From Rhizobacter sp. (GTDB lineage Bacteria > Pseudomonadota > Gammaproteobacteria > Burkholderiales > Burkholderiaceae_C): 8,004 bases of DNA. A program made the translations under genes and the position numbers. The notes beneath the pieces were generated by a model. That model saw only the letters and a program-made list of their open reading frames with translations. It ran no database searches and was not told the origin of the DNA. The DNA lies in NCBI GenBank assembly GCA_025359585.1, contig JANYFX010000370.1:1-8004 (forward strand), in the 5' to 3' direction. Shown here piece after piece: positions 1 through 6,052 of this stretch; within the stretch, counting starts at the first letter, position 1, and each line of letters starts with the position of its first letter.

Positions 1-2
1 CG

Positions 3-47
3 CGCGGGGTGGGCAAGGGGCGCGCGCCGGGCGTGTTCGCGGGCTGA
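3..47 (+). CDS. possible C-terminal tail of an upstream gene (partial)
   Basis: Frame 3 is open from the window edge and ends at a TGA at 45-47, giving the 14-residue tail RGVGKGRAPGVFAG. It is too short to assign to a family. It is plausible because the apparent promoter of the next gene begins only about 34 bases after this stop, so the upstream gene would end here. The other two forward frames also run open past this point, so the choice of frame is a guess. The opposite-strand alternative, a divergent gene starting to the left, cannot be excluded. Confidence 0.25.
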   Translation, partial: RGVGKGRAPGVFAG

Positions 48-80
48 GCGGTGTAAGGCGAGGCGCTGCGCCGCGACCAA

Positions 81-109
81 TCGACAGCTCGCGCGCCTGC
101 GGCTATCGT
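81..109 (+). promoter_or_regulatory. sigma70-like promoter for the cytochrome b / molybdoenzyme operon
   Basis: TCGACA at 81-86 matches the -35 consensus at five of six bases. After exactly 17 bases comes TATCGT at 104-109, which matches the -10 consensus at four of six. Transcription would begin near 115-117, leaving a short leader that contains the ribosome site AAGGAAG at 122-128, just before the ATG at 132. This is a match by eye only, and no operator or activator site was recognised beside it. Confidence 0.45.
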
Positions 110-131
110 CAAACCGAAACGAAGGAAGCGT

Positions 132-1013
132 ATGGACACCACTGCAAGCGCGCCAGCCGAGCCGATGCCGCTGCCCGACCCGCGGGCCGATGCGAAAGCC
201 GCGCGGCGTTTCTACCGCCACCGCCTGCCGGTGCGGCTCATGCACTGGATCAACGTGCTGTGCCTGAGCATCCTGCTGATGAGCGGCCTGACGATCTTCA
301 ACGCGCACCCGGCGCTCTACTGGGGCCGCGACTCCACCTTCGACAAACCCTGGCTGCTGATCGGCGCCGTGCCGATGCCCGGCGGGGGTGTGGTCGGCGT
401 CACCCGCGTGGCCGGCCACGAGTTCGTGACCCACGGTGTGCTCGGCGTCTCGAAGGCCGGGCCGGCCGGCGAATGGACGACGCGCGCCTTCCCGGCCTGG
501 GCCACGCTGCCGAGTCCGCAGTGGTTGTCGATGGGCCGGCACTGGCACTTCTTCTTCGCCTGGCTGTTCGTGATCAACGGCGTGGCCTATGTGCTCTACG
601 GCTTGTTCAGTGGCCACTTGCGGCGCGACATGCTGCCCACGCGCGCCGAGCTCGCGAACATCGGTCGCTCGATCAAGGACCACCTGCTGTTCCGCCACCC
701 GACCGGCGAAGCGGCCAAGCGCTACAACGTGCTGCAGAACCTGGCCTACCTCGTGGTGATCTTCGGCCTGCTGCCGCTCGTGATCGTGGCCGGCATGGCG
801 ATGTCGCCCAGGCTCGACGCGGTCTGGCCGGGCTGGATCGACCTGCTCGGCGGTCGGCAGTCGGCGCGCACGCTGCACTTTCTGGCGGCGACCGGTTTGC
901 TGCTGTTCGTGCTCGTGCACGTGTTCGAGGTGATCATCGGCGGCGTGTGGAGTCAGCTGCGGTCGATGGTGACCGGCTGGTACACGGTGCCCGCCGACAA
1001 GGAGGCGACATGA
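132..1013 (+). CDS. cytochrome b/b6-type membrane subunit, probable quinol-oxidising partner of the molybdoenzyme
   Basis: A 293-residue integral membrane protein resembling the diheme cytochrome b subunits of thiosulfate reductase, Ni/Fe-hydrogenase and formate dehydrogenase. Four hydrophobic helices are visible, at about residues 37-57, 137-159, 203-224 and 248-270. Candidate heme ligands are His38 in LMHWIN, His137 and His139 in GRHWHFFF, and His249 and His263 in the last helix. The loop of about 80 residues between helices 1 and 2 is unusually long and rich in Gly, Pro and Trp; it probably lies in the periplasm and may dock the partner. The likely role is passing electrons between the quinone pool and the Mo protein encoded next, whose ATG overlaps this stop codon (ATGA at 1010-1013). 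The ATG at 132 is supported by AAGGAAG five to nine bases upstream. The substrate of the complex is not known from sequence. The family call is firm; the heme count and direction of electron flow are inferred. Confidence 0.9.
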   Translation: MDTTASAPAEPMPLPDPRADAKAARRFYRHRLPVRLMHWINVLCLSILLMSGLTIFNAHPALYWGRDSTFDKPWLLIGAVPMPGGGVVGVTRVAGHEFVTHGVLGVSKAGPAGEWTTRAFPAWATLPSPQWLSMGRHWHFFFAWLFVINGVAYVLYGLFSGHLRRDMLPTRAELANIGRSIKDHLLFRHPTGEAAKRYNVLQNLAYLVVIFGLLPLVIVAGMAMSPRLDAVWPGWIDLLGGRQSARTLHFLAATGLLLFVLVHVFEVIIGGVWSQLRSMVTGWYTVPADKEAT

Positions 1014-1825
1014 GCATCTCGAAAAAGCCCATCGCGAGTGGCCACCGCGCCGGCACGAGCCGCCGCACCGCGCTGCGCACGGCGCTCGCATCGGTCGGCA
1101 CGCTTTCGCTCGCGGGCTGCGACAAGCTCTCGAACACTCAAGGCTTCGTCGATGTGCTCAAGAGCGCGCAGCACCTGAGCCACGCCGCGCAGCGCGCGGT
1201 GGCCGGCCGCCAGGCGCTGGCGCAAGAGTTCAGCCAGGCCGACGTGGCTGCGCATTTCAAGGCCAACGGCACGCTCGTGCCCCGCGACGCCGAGTACCAG
1301 GCTTTGCAGAAGGGCGGCTTCAGCGAGTGGAAACTGCAGGTCGGCGGCCTGGTCGAAAAGCCGGCGGCGTTCACGCTCGCCGAGCTGCGCGCGATGCCCT
1401 CGCGCACCCAGATCACGCGCCACGACTGCGTCGAAGGCTGGAGCTCGATCGGCAAGTGGAAGGGTGTGCAGCTCAGCCATGTGCTCGAACAGGTCAAGCC
1501 GCTGCCGAGCGCGAAGTACGTGGTGTTCCGCTGCGCCGACTCGATGGACGGCCCGTCGCTCGACGGGCGCGACTCGACCTACTACGAAAGCGTCGACCTC
1601 GACGACGCGTACCACGCGCAAACCGTGCTCGCTTACGAGCTCAACGACCAGGCCCTGCCGGTCAACAACGGCGCGCCGCTGCGCGCCCGCATCGAGCGCC
1701 AGCTCGGCTACAAACACGCCAAGTATTTGATGCGGATCGAGCTCGTCGAATCGTTCGAAAAAATCCGCGGCGGTTACGGCGGGTACTGGGAAGACAACGG
1801 CTACGAGTGGTACGCGGGCATCTGA
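1010..1825 (+). CDS. Tat-exported molybdopterin-dependent oxidoreductase (sulfite-oxidase fold), probable lipoprotein
   Basis: A 271-residue protein of the oxidoreductase molybdopterin-binding family (the sulfite oxidase / MsrP fold). The N-terminus carries a twin-arginine motif, SRRTALR (Arg18-Arg19), then a hydrophobic stretch ending in the lipobox LAGC with Cys37. It should therefore be exported already folded with its cofactor and then lipid-anchored. The Mo-coordinating cysteine is most likely Cys140 in RHDCVEGWSSIGKWKGV. Further family blocks are FRCADSMDG (173-181), LAYELNDQALPVNNGAPLR (207-225) and RQLGYKHAKYLMRIELV (230-246). The start at 1010 has a near-perfect Shine-Dalgarno, AAGGAGG at 999-1005, and gives a complete Tat signal; longer in-frame extensions overlap the cytochrome gene and are shadow. 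The 4-base overlap with the cytochrome b gene implies translational coupling and a two-subunit membrane complex. It differs from MsrPQ in its partner type. The substrate is unknown; sulfite, sulfoxides or other S/N-oxides are only possibilities. Confidence 0.93.
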   Translation: MSISKKPIASGHRAGTSRRTALRTALASVGTLSLAGCDKLSNTQGFVDVLKSAQHLSHAAQRAVAGRQALAQEFSQADVAAHFKANGTLVPRDAEYQALQKGGFSEWKLQVGGLVEKPAAFTLAELRAMPSRTQITRHDCVEGWSSIGKWKGVQLSHVLEQVKPLPSAKYVVFRCADSMDGPSLDGRDSTYYESVDLDDAYHAQTVLAYELNDQALPVNNGAPLRARIERQLGYKHAKYLMRIELVESFEKIRGGYGGYWEDNGYEWYAGI

Positions 1826-1884
1826 GGCTCATCCGATACTCGGTCGCTGTAAGCTGCGACGCAGCGGGACCGACTGATGCGCTG

Positions 1885-1903
1885 GGCCTGCCAGTTGCAG
1901 GCC
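1885..1903 (+). promoter_or_regulatory. 7-bp stem-loop in the leader of the thioredoxin-like gene
   Basis: GGCCTGC at 1885-1891 pairs perfectly with GCAGGCC at 1897-1903 across the 5-base loop CAGTT. A smaller hairpin, GCTGC / GCAGC (1853-1857 / 1861-1865), lies just upstream. Neither is followed by a T-run, so neither is a standard intrinsic terminator. The 98-base gap between the molybdoenzyme stop (1825) and the thioredoxin start (1924) holds no convincing promoter by eye. The hairpins may be a weak terminator, an mRNA processing site or stabilising element, or incidental in GC-rich DNA. Confidence 0.35.
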
Positions 1904-1923
1904 GAACCCGCCGAGGAGCTCGA

Positions 1924-2319
1924 ATGCGCCACAACACCCGATCGATCCGTTCGTTCATCACCGCCGTGGGCCTGGGCCTGGCTGCACTGGCCAGCCTTGC
2001 CGGCGAGTTGCCTTTCGACAAGGCCAGGTTCGACGCCGAGCTCGCGCAGGGCAAGCCGGTGATCGTCGACTTCGCGGCCGACTGGTGCCCGACCTGCCGC
2101 GCGCAGAAGCCGATCGTCGACGGCCTGCTGAAGGAAGACAGGCTCAAACCCGTGACGCTCTTCGTGGCGAACTACGACACCGAGGTCGCGCTGAAGAAAC
2201 AGCTTGGCGTGACCCAACAAAGCACCTTCGTCGTCTTCAAGGCCGGCAAGGAAGTGGGCCGCTCGACCGGGCAGACGCAAAAGCAGGCCATCGCCGCGTT
2301 GTTCGACAAGGCGCTTTGA
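1924..2319 (+). CDS. secreted thioredoxin-like protein
   Basis: A 131-residue thioredoxin-fold protein. The N-terminus is a Sec-type signal: basic MRHNTRSIR, a hydrophobic stretch at 11-25, and a likely cut after SLA at residue 26. The mature domain of about 105 residues opens with FDKARFDAEL and carries the redox motif WCPTC (Cys55 and Cys58) after KPVIVDFAADW. The strand after the helix reads GVTQQSTFVVFKAGKEVGRS (95-114). Ser100 occupies the place where classical thioredoxins have the cis-proline, a position that shapes substrate choice. The ATG at 1924 has GAGGAG at 1913-1918 at normal spacing. The ccdA-type gene starts 33 bases after the stop, so the natural reading is that the membrane protein keeps this thioredoxin reduced in the periplasm. 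Its target is not shown; the upstream molybdoenzyme, cytochrome c apoproteins and oxidised periplasmic thiols are candidates. Confidence 0.88.
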   Translation: MRHNTRSIRSFITAVGLGLAALASLAGELPFDKARFDAELAQGKPVIVDFAADWCPTCRAQKPIVDGLLKEDRLKPVTLFVANYDTEVALKKQLGVTQQSTFVVFKAGKEVGRSTGQTQKQAIAALFDKAL

Positions 2320-2352
2320 AACGGCCGTGAAGACGGGTGCGCCGAGGCGGTG

Positions 2353-3081
2353 ATGGACTTCGGCCCCGGCAGCTTCCTGCTCGGCTATGTGGCCGGCGTG
2401 TTGTCTACGCTGTCGCCGTGCGTGCTGCCGCTGCTGCCGATCCTGATCGCCACCGCGCTTGCGCAGCACCGCTTCGGCCCGCTCGCGCTGGCCGGTGGGT
2501 TGACTCTCTCGTTCGCCGTGGTCGGCCTCTTCATCGCCACGATCGGTGCCGCCCTTGGGCTCGACCCCGCGCTGCTGCGCCAGGGCGCGGCGCTGCTGCT
2601 CGTGGGCTTCGGCCTCGTGCTGCTCGTGCCGGCCTTGCAGGCGCGTTTCGCCGTGGCCACCGCGGGCCTCGGCGCCTCGGGCGACGGCGTGCTCGCGCGG
2701 CTCTCGGGCAAGGGCTGGGTCGGGCAGTTCATGGTCGGCCTGGTGCTCGGGCTGGTCTGGAGCCCCTGCGTCGGGCCGACGCTCGGCGCCGCGACCACGC
2801 TCGCCGCGCAAGGCAGCCACTTGGGCCAGATCGGCTTTCTGATGCTGCTCTTCGGCCTGGGCGCGGGCACGCCACTGCTGCTGATCGGCACGCTCTCGCG
2901 CGAGGCGACGATGCGGATGCGCGGCAAGATTGCGGCCACCGGGCGGAGTGGCAAGTGGCTGCTCGGTGCGGTGCTCGTGCTGATGGGCCTGATGATCCTC
3001 ACCGGCACCGACAAGGCCTTCGAAGCCTGGGTGCTCGATCACTCGCCGCCGTGGCTGACCGAATTGACGACGCGCTACTGA
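2353..3081 (+). CDS. ccdA: CcdA-type cytochrome c biogenesis / transmembrane thiol-disulfide transporter
   Basis: A 242-residue membrane protein of the DsbD beta-domain / CcdA family, which carries reducing equivalents from cytoplasmic thioredoxin to periplasmic thiol proteins. About six hydrophobic helices are visible, near residues 8-36, 43-69, 76-96, 123-150, 158-181 and 202-219. The two reactive cysteines sit in the expected internally repeated motifs: Cys23 in LSPCVLPLLP and Cys139 in WSPCVGPTLG. There is no fused thioredoxin or DsbD alpha domain, so a separate partner is needed; the thioredoxin-like gene immediately upstream fits. A GTG at 2350 would add one codon. The ATG at 2353 is preferred because GAGG at 2344-2347 then has a 5-base spacer. 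The gene converges with the HerA-like ATPase gene, leaving 21 bases between stop codons. The family is clear; whether it serves cytochrome c maturation or another periplasmic reduction is not visible. Confidence 0.92.
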   Translation: MDFGPGSFLLGYVAGVLSTLSPCVLPLLPILIATALAQHRFGPLALAGGLTLSFAVVGLFIATIGAALGLDPALLRQGAALLLVGFGLVLLVPALQARFAVATAGLGASGDGVLARLSGKGWVGQFMVGLVLGLVWSPCVGPTLGAATTLAAQGSHLGQIGFLMLLFGLGAGTPLLLIGTLSREATMRMRGKIAATGRSGKWLLGAVLVLMGLMILTGTDKAFEAWVLDHSPPWLTELTTRY

Positions 3082-3096
3082 AGAAGCGCGTTGGCT

Positions 3097-3112
3097 GCGG
3101 CGTCAGCGCCGC
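3097..3112. terminator. GC-rich hairpin between two convergent genes, possible shared terminator
   Basis: GCGGCG at 3097-3102, loop TCAG, CGCCGC at 3107-3112: a perfect 6-bp stem that overlaps the stop codon of the minus-strand ATPase gene and lies 15 bases past the ccdA stop. It is placed where a bidirectional terminator would be useful. It lacks a T-tract on either strand, so termination here would be weak or need help from Rho, and part of the symmetry is coding sequence. Confidence 0.3.
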
Positions 3113-4680
3113 TTGCCGCCACCCAGAATGCTGCCCAGCACGCCGCGGATGATCTCGCGGCCGACACTCGAGCCGATGCTGCGCACCGCCGAACGCGCCG
3201 CCGCTTCGGCCAGGCCTTCGTGCTTGCCGCCGCGCGGGCCGGTGCTGCCGAAGAGCACGTCTTTCAGGCCACCGAACATGCCACCGCCTGCGTCGGCCGG
3301 CTGGCCGGCGGTGGGGGTGGGCATCGGGCTGGTGGTCGTGCTGCCGCCGGTTGGCGCCGGTGACGCACCCGGGCTCGCGGCCGCGCGGCCCTTGATCTTT
3401 TCGTAGGCCGACTCGCGGTCGACGGCCTTCTCGTACACACCGGCGACCAGCGAGCCATCGATCAGCGCCTTGCGCTGCTCGGGCGTGATCGGCCCGATCT
3501 GGCTGCCGGGCGGGATCACGAACACGCGCTGCGTGATGCTCGGTCGGCCTTTCTCGTCGAGCATGCTGACCAGCGCTTCGCCGACCGCCAGTTCGGTGAT
3601 CGCGGTCTCGATGTCGAGCCCCGGGTTCGGGCGCATCGTGCTCGCCGCCGCCTTCACCGCCTTCTGGTCGCGCGGCGTGAACGCGCGCAGCGCGTGCTGC
3701 ACGCGGTTGCCGAGCTGGGCCAGCACGGTGTCGGGAATGTCGAGCGGGTTCTGCGTCACGAAGTACACACCCACGCCCTTGCTGCGCACCAGGCGCACGA
3801 CGAGCTCGATGCGCTCGACCAGCGCGGTCGGCGCTTCCTTGAACAGCAGGTGCGCTTCGTCGAAGAAGAACACGAGCTTGGGCTGGTCGAGGTCGCCGAC
3901 TTCGGGCAATTGCTCGAACAGTTCGGAGAGCATCCACAGCAGGAAGGTCGCGTACAGGCGCGGGCTGTTCATCAGCTGGTCGGCAGCCAGGATGTTGATC
4001 ACGCCCTTGCCGTCGCTCGTCTGCATGAAGTCGGCGATGTTGAGCATCGGCTCGCCGAAGAAGCGGTCGCCGCCTTGCTCGTCGATCTGCAACACGCCAC
4101 GCTGGATCGCGCCGATGCTGGCGGCGCTGACGTTGCCGTATTCGGTCGTGAACTGAGCTGCGTTGTCGCCCACGTACTGCAGCATCGCGCGCAGGTCTTT
4201 CAGGTCGAGCAGCAGCAGGCCGTTGTCGTCGGCGATCTTGAAGACGAGCTGCAGCACGCCTTGCTGGGTTTCGTTGAGCGCGAGCATGCGGGCCAGCAGC
4301 AACGGGCCCATGTCGCTGACGGTGGCGCGCACCGGGTGGCCCTGGGCGCCCTTGTCGCTCGCGAACACGTCCCACAGGGTGGCAGGGCAGGCGGCCGAGG
4401 GCGAAGGCTCGATGCCGCGTTCCTTCAGGATCGCGGCCAGCTTCGGGCTGACCTTGCCGGCCTGCGTGATGCCGGTCAGGTCACCTTTCACATCGGCCAT
4501 GAAGACCGGCACGCCGCGCTGGCTGAAGCTTTCGGCGAGCGTCTGCAGCGTGATGGTCTTGCCGGTGCCGGTGGCGCCGGTGATCAGCCCGTGGCGGTTG
4601 GCCAGTGCGGGGAGCAGAAAACACTCCACGGTTTCCTTGTCGGAGACGACGCGTTTGGCGATCAGGATGGGCTCGGCCAT
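3103..4680 (-). CDS. HerA-like ATPase, DUF853 / YjgR family
   Basis: A 525-residue P-loop ATPase of the HerA-FtsK superfamily, matching the DUF853 group represented by E. coli YjgR. The N-terminal block MAEPILIAKR is followed by NRHGLITGATGTGKTITLQT, with Walker A GATGTGKT at 35-42. MADVKGDLTG (61-70) is a conserved family block. The Walker B motif is LVFFFDEAHLLF (269-280; Asp274, Glu275), and VYFVTQNPLDIPD (305-317) looks like a sensor strand. Residues about 433-466 form an Ala/Pro/Thr/Gly-rich, probably disordered linker. A short conserved C-terminal tail (LKDVLFGSTGPRGGKHEG and on to the end) follows, so the protein is full length. There is no signal peptide or membrane helix, so it is cytoplasmic. 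Proteins of this group are called putative helicases, but I know of no firmly established cellular role. The ATG at 4680 has AGAAG nine bases upstream. No NurA-like nuclease gene lies nearby, so the archaeal HerA-NurA pairing does not apply here. Confidence 0.93.
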   Translation of the reverse strand: MAEPILIAKRVVSDKETVECFLLPALANRHGLITGATGTGKTITLQTLAESFSQRGVPVFMADVKGDLTGITQAGKVSPKLAAILKERGIEPSPSAACPATLWDVFASDKGAQGHPVRATVSDMGPLLLARMLALNETQQGVLQLVFKIADDNGLLLLDLKDLRAMLQYVGDNAAQFTTEYGNVSAASIGAIQRGVLQIDEQGGDRFFGEPMLNIADFMQTSDGKGVINILAADQLMNSPRLYATFLLWMLSELFEQLPEVGDLDQPKLVFFFDEAHLLFKEAPTALVERIELVVRLVRSKGVGVYFVTQNPLDIPDTVLAQLGNRVQHALRAFTPRDQKAVKAAASTMRPNPGLDIETAITELAVGEALVSMLDEKGRPSITQRVFVIPPGSQIGPITPEQRKALIDGSLVAGVYEKAVDRESAYEKIKGRAAASPGASPAPTGGSTTTSPMPTPTAGQPADAGGGMFGGLKDVLFGSTGPRGGKHEGLAEAAARSAVRSIGSSVGREIIRGVLGSILGGGKRR

Positions 4681-4694
4681 GGTGTGCTGCTTCT

Positions 4695-4706
4695 GGCGAT
4701 CAGGGG
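4695..4706 (+). repeat. 12-bp direct repeat, copy 1
   Basis: GGCGATCAGGGG occurs here, 14 bases upstream of the minus-strand ATPase start codon. It recurs exactly at 4786-4797, just before the haloperoxidase start, in the same orientation. The two copies bracket the divergent intergenic region. They may be a paired regulator site or the footprint of a short duplication. Confidence 0.6.
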
Positions 4707-4716
4707 AGCCCAGTTT

Positions 4717-4739
4717 ACTGTCGGCTTGGCGTTGACAGT
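4717..4739. promoter_or_regulatory. inverted repeat ACTGTC-N11-GACAGT, candidate operator
   Basis: The arms ACTGTC (4717-4722) and GACAGT (4734-4739) are exact inverted copies with 11 bases between them, close to two helical turns between outer ends. The right arm overlaps the TTGACA box at 4732-4737. A protein bound here could therefore control the haloperoxidase promoter and possibly the divergent ATPase promoter, where TAAACT on the minus strand (4717-4712) is a poor -10 candidate. No regulator gene is present in the window. Confidence 0.35.
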
Positions 4740-4760
4740 CGCGCCATCGGCGGTGATCCT
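4732..4760 (+). promoter_or_regulatory. possible promoter of the haloperoxidase-like gene
   Basis: A perfect -35 hexamer, TTGACA, lies at 4732-4737. After 17 bases comes GATCCT at 4755-4760, which matches the -10 consensus at only three of six positions. Transcription would start about 37 bases before the ATG at 4804. The strong -35 with a poor -10 would suit an activated or repressed promoter. The intergenic region has no better pair in this direction by eye. Confidence 0.35.
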
Positions 4761-4785
4761 CTCGGCAACGCTGGCGCAGGATGCC

Positions 4786-4797
4786 GGCGATCAGGGG
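4786..4797 (+). repeat. 12-bp direct repeat, copy 2 (overlaps ribosome site)
   Basis: This is the second exact copy of GGCGATCAGGGG. Its 3' end forms most of the Shine-Dalgarno-like AGGGGG (4793-4798), five bases before the haloperoxidase ATG. Any protein recognising the repeat as DNA or RNA would therefore interfere directly with translation or early elongation of that gene. Confidence 0.6.
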
Positions 4798-4803
4798 GCT
4801 TCC

Positions 4804-6030
4804 ATGTTCGACTTCGCGCGCCGCCGGGCGCTGCTACTCCTGTCGTGGGGGCTCGTGTCGCTCACGGCACCGGCCTGGGCCGATCCGGTGCTCGACTGGT
4901 CATCGACCGTCGACAGTGCCACCGCCAAGCTGCCGGGGGCGCGCGGCGACCGCGCCCGTGCGATCGCTTGGCTGGCCGCGTTCAACGCGCTCAATGCCAT
5001 TGATCCGCGTTACCGCCCGTACGAGCCTGCGCCCGCTGCTGTCGCGTCCGGTGGCATCGCACCGGCACCGACTGCGGCATTGGCCGCTGCGCTCTACACG
5101 GCGCTGGCGGTCGAGCCCGAGGTCGACCAGGCGCTGCTGCTGCGCAACTACCGCGACACGCTCGCCGCCGTGAAAGCCGCGCCCGAGCGCGACGCCGGCG
5201 TGGCGCTCGGCAGCCGCGCGGCCACGCTGTTGCTCGCGGCACGCGCCGGTGACCGGCTCGGCCGTGTCGATTCGGTGCTGAAGGAGCCGGGGCCGGGCGC
5301 CTACGTGAAGCCGGGCTACGCGAAGATGGGCACGTCGGTCACGCTCGGTGGCCTGGCACCGTTCGGTGTGCGCTCGGTGCAGGCCTTCGACCCCGGCCCG
5401 CCACCGGCGACCGGCAGCGAAGCGGCAGCACGCGACATTGCCGAAGTGCGCGCGCTCGGCGCCGTGCAGAGCACGACGCGCAGTGCCGACCAGACTGCCG
5501 CTGCGCTGTTCTGGAATTCCGGGGACCCGGCCGACTACGCGGCTGTGGTCACCCCGGTGCTCGACGCACGCAAGCTCGACGCGCTCGGCACCGCGCGCGT
5601 GCTGGCGCTCGACGCACTGATCAGCGTCGACACCGGCATCGTGATCGTGCTGCTGAAAGATCGCTATCAGCACTGGCGGCCCGAAACGGCCATCGCCGGG
5701 CCGTTTGCCGCGCCGGCCGACCGCGAGGCGGGCTGGCAATCGCTGGTGCGCGTGCCAAGCAGTCCGGACTACCCGTCGGGCGGGGGCAGCGGCGCGGGCG
5801 CGCTCGAAGTGGTGCTGCCGCGCCTGATGGGCGCCACGGGGCCGCTGGAGTGGCGCAACTCGCAGACCCAGCAGACCCGCCGCTGGCCCGATGCCGCCGC
5901 GTTGGGGACCGAGTTCGCTTCGGCGCGCGTCTGGGCCGGCGTGCATTTCCGCAGCGCGGTCGATGCCGGGCGAAAGGTCGGGCGCGGCGTTGCGACCGAG
6001 ATCCTCGACCGGCAGTTGCTTCCGCGCTGA
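4804..6030 (+). CDS. secreted vanadium-dependent haloperoxidase / PAP2-superfamily protein with altered active-site motif
   Basis: A 408-residue protein with a Sec signal: basic FARRR, a hydrophobic stretch 9-22, and cleavage likely after AWA at residue 26, so it is periplasmic or secreted. An early helix with the block RARAIAWLAAFNALNAIDPR (50-69) is typical of bacterial vanadium haloperoxidase relatives. The superfamily motifs are K-x6-RP, PSGH and SR-x5-H-x3-D. The first is intact as Lys285...Arg292-Pro293 (KDRYQHWRP). The second reads YPSGGGSG (323-330), so the expected histidine is Gly327. The third reads SARVWAGVHFRSAVD, with Arg375 and His381, the vanadate- or phosphate-bonding histidine, preserved. 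Oxyanion binding therefore looks possible, but the usual acid-base histidine is missing. Haloperoxidase, phosphatase or a non-classical activity are all open. The ATG at 4804 is chosen for its signal peptide and the AGGGGG at 4793-4798. The open frame reaches back to 3694, but that part is antisense to the ATPase gene. Confidence 0.87.
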   Translation: MFDFARRRALLLLSWGLVSLTAPAWADPVLDWSSTVDSATAKLPGARGDRARAIAWLAAFNALNAIDPRYRPYEPAPAAVASGGIAPAPTAALAAALYTALAVEPEVDQALLLRNYRDTLAAVKAAPERDAGVALGSRAATLLLAARAGDRLGRVDSVLKEPGPGAYVKPGYAKMGTSVTLGGLAPFGVRSVQAFDPGPPPATGSEAAARDIAEVRALGAVQSTTRSADQTAAALFWNSGDPADYAAVVTPVLDARKLDALGTARVLALDALISVDTGIVIVLLKDRYQHWRPETAIAGPFAAPADREAGWQSLVRVPSSPDYPSGGGSGAGALEVVLPRLMGATGPLEWRNSQTQQTRRWPDAAALGTEFASARVWAGVHFRSAVDAGRKVGRGVATEILDRQLLPR

Positions 6031-6052
6031 AGGGCGCACCACGCGCGGCCCG

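Noticed and set aside
260..1009. N-terminal extension of the molybdoenzyme frame over the cytochrome b gene
   Set aside because: It is Arg/Ala-rich and out of frame with the real cytochrome. The start at 1010 has a strong Shine-Dalgarno and an intact Tat signal.
1801..3042. 413-codon open frame on the minus strand opposite thioredoxin and ccdA
   Set aside because: Its composition (Gln, His, Arg, Glu, Ala without any hydrophobic core pattern) is that of an antisense shadow. The plus strand carries two clear families there.
3279..3384. Pro/Thr/Gly-rich low-complexity segment in the ATPase gene as a possible repeat insertion or frameshift
   Set aside because: The frame stays open and the conserved C-terminal tail follows it in the same frame. 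Variable linkers at this place are expected in the family.
3694..4803. Open frame on the plus strand running 370 codons upstream of the haloperoxidase start
   Set aside because: It lies antisense to the well-supported HerA-like ATPase gene, has His/Gln/Arg-rich composition typical of a GC-rich shadow frame, and the signal peptide begins only at 4804.
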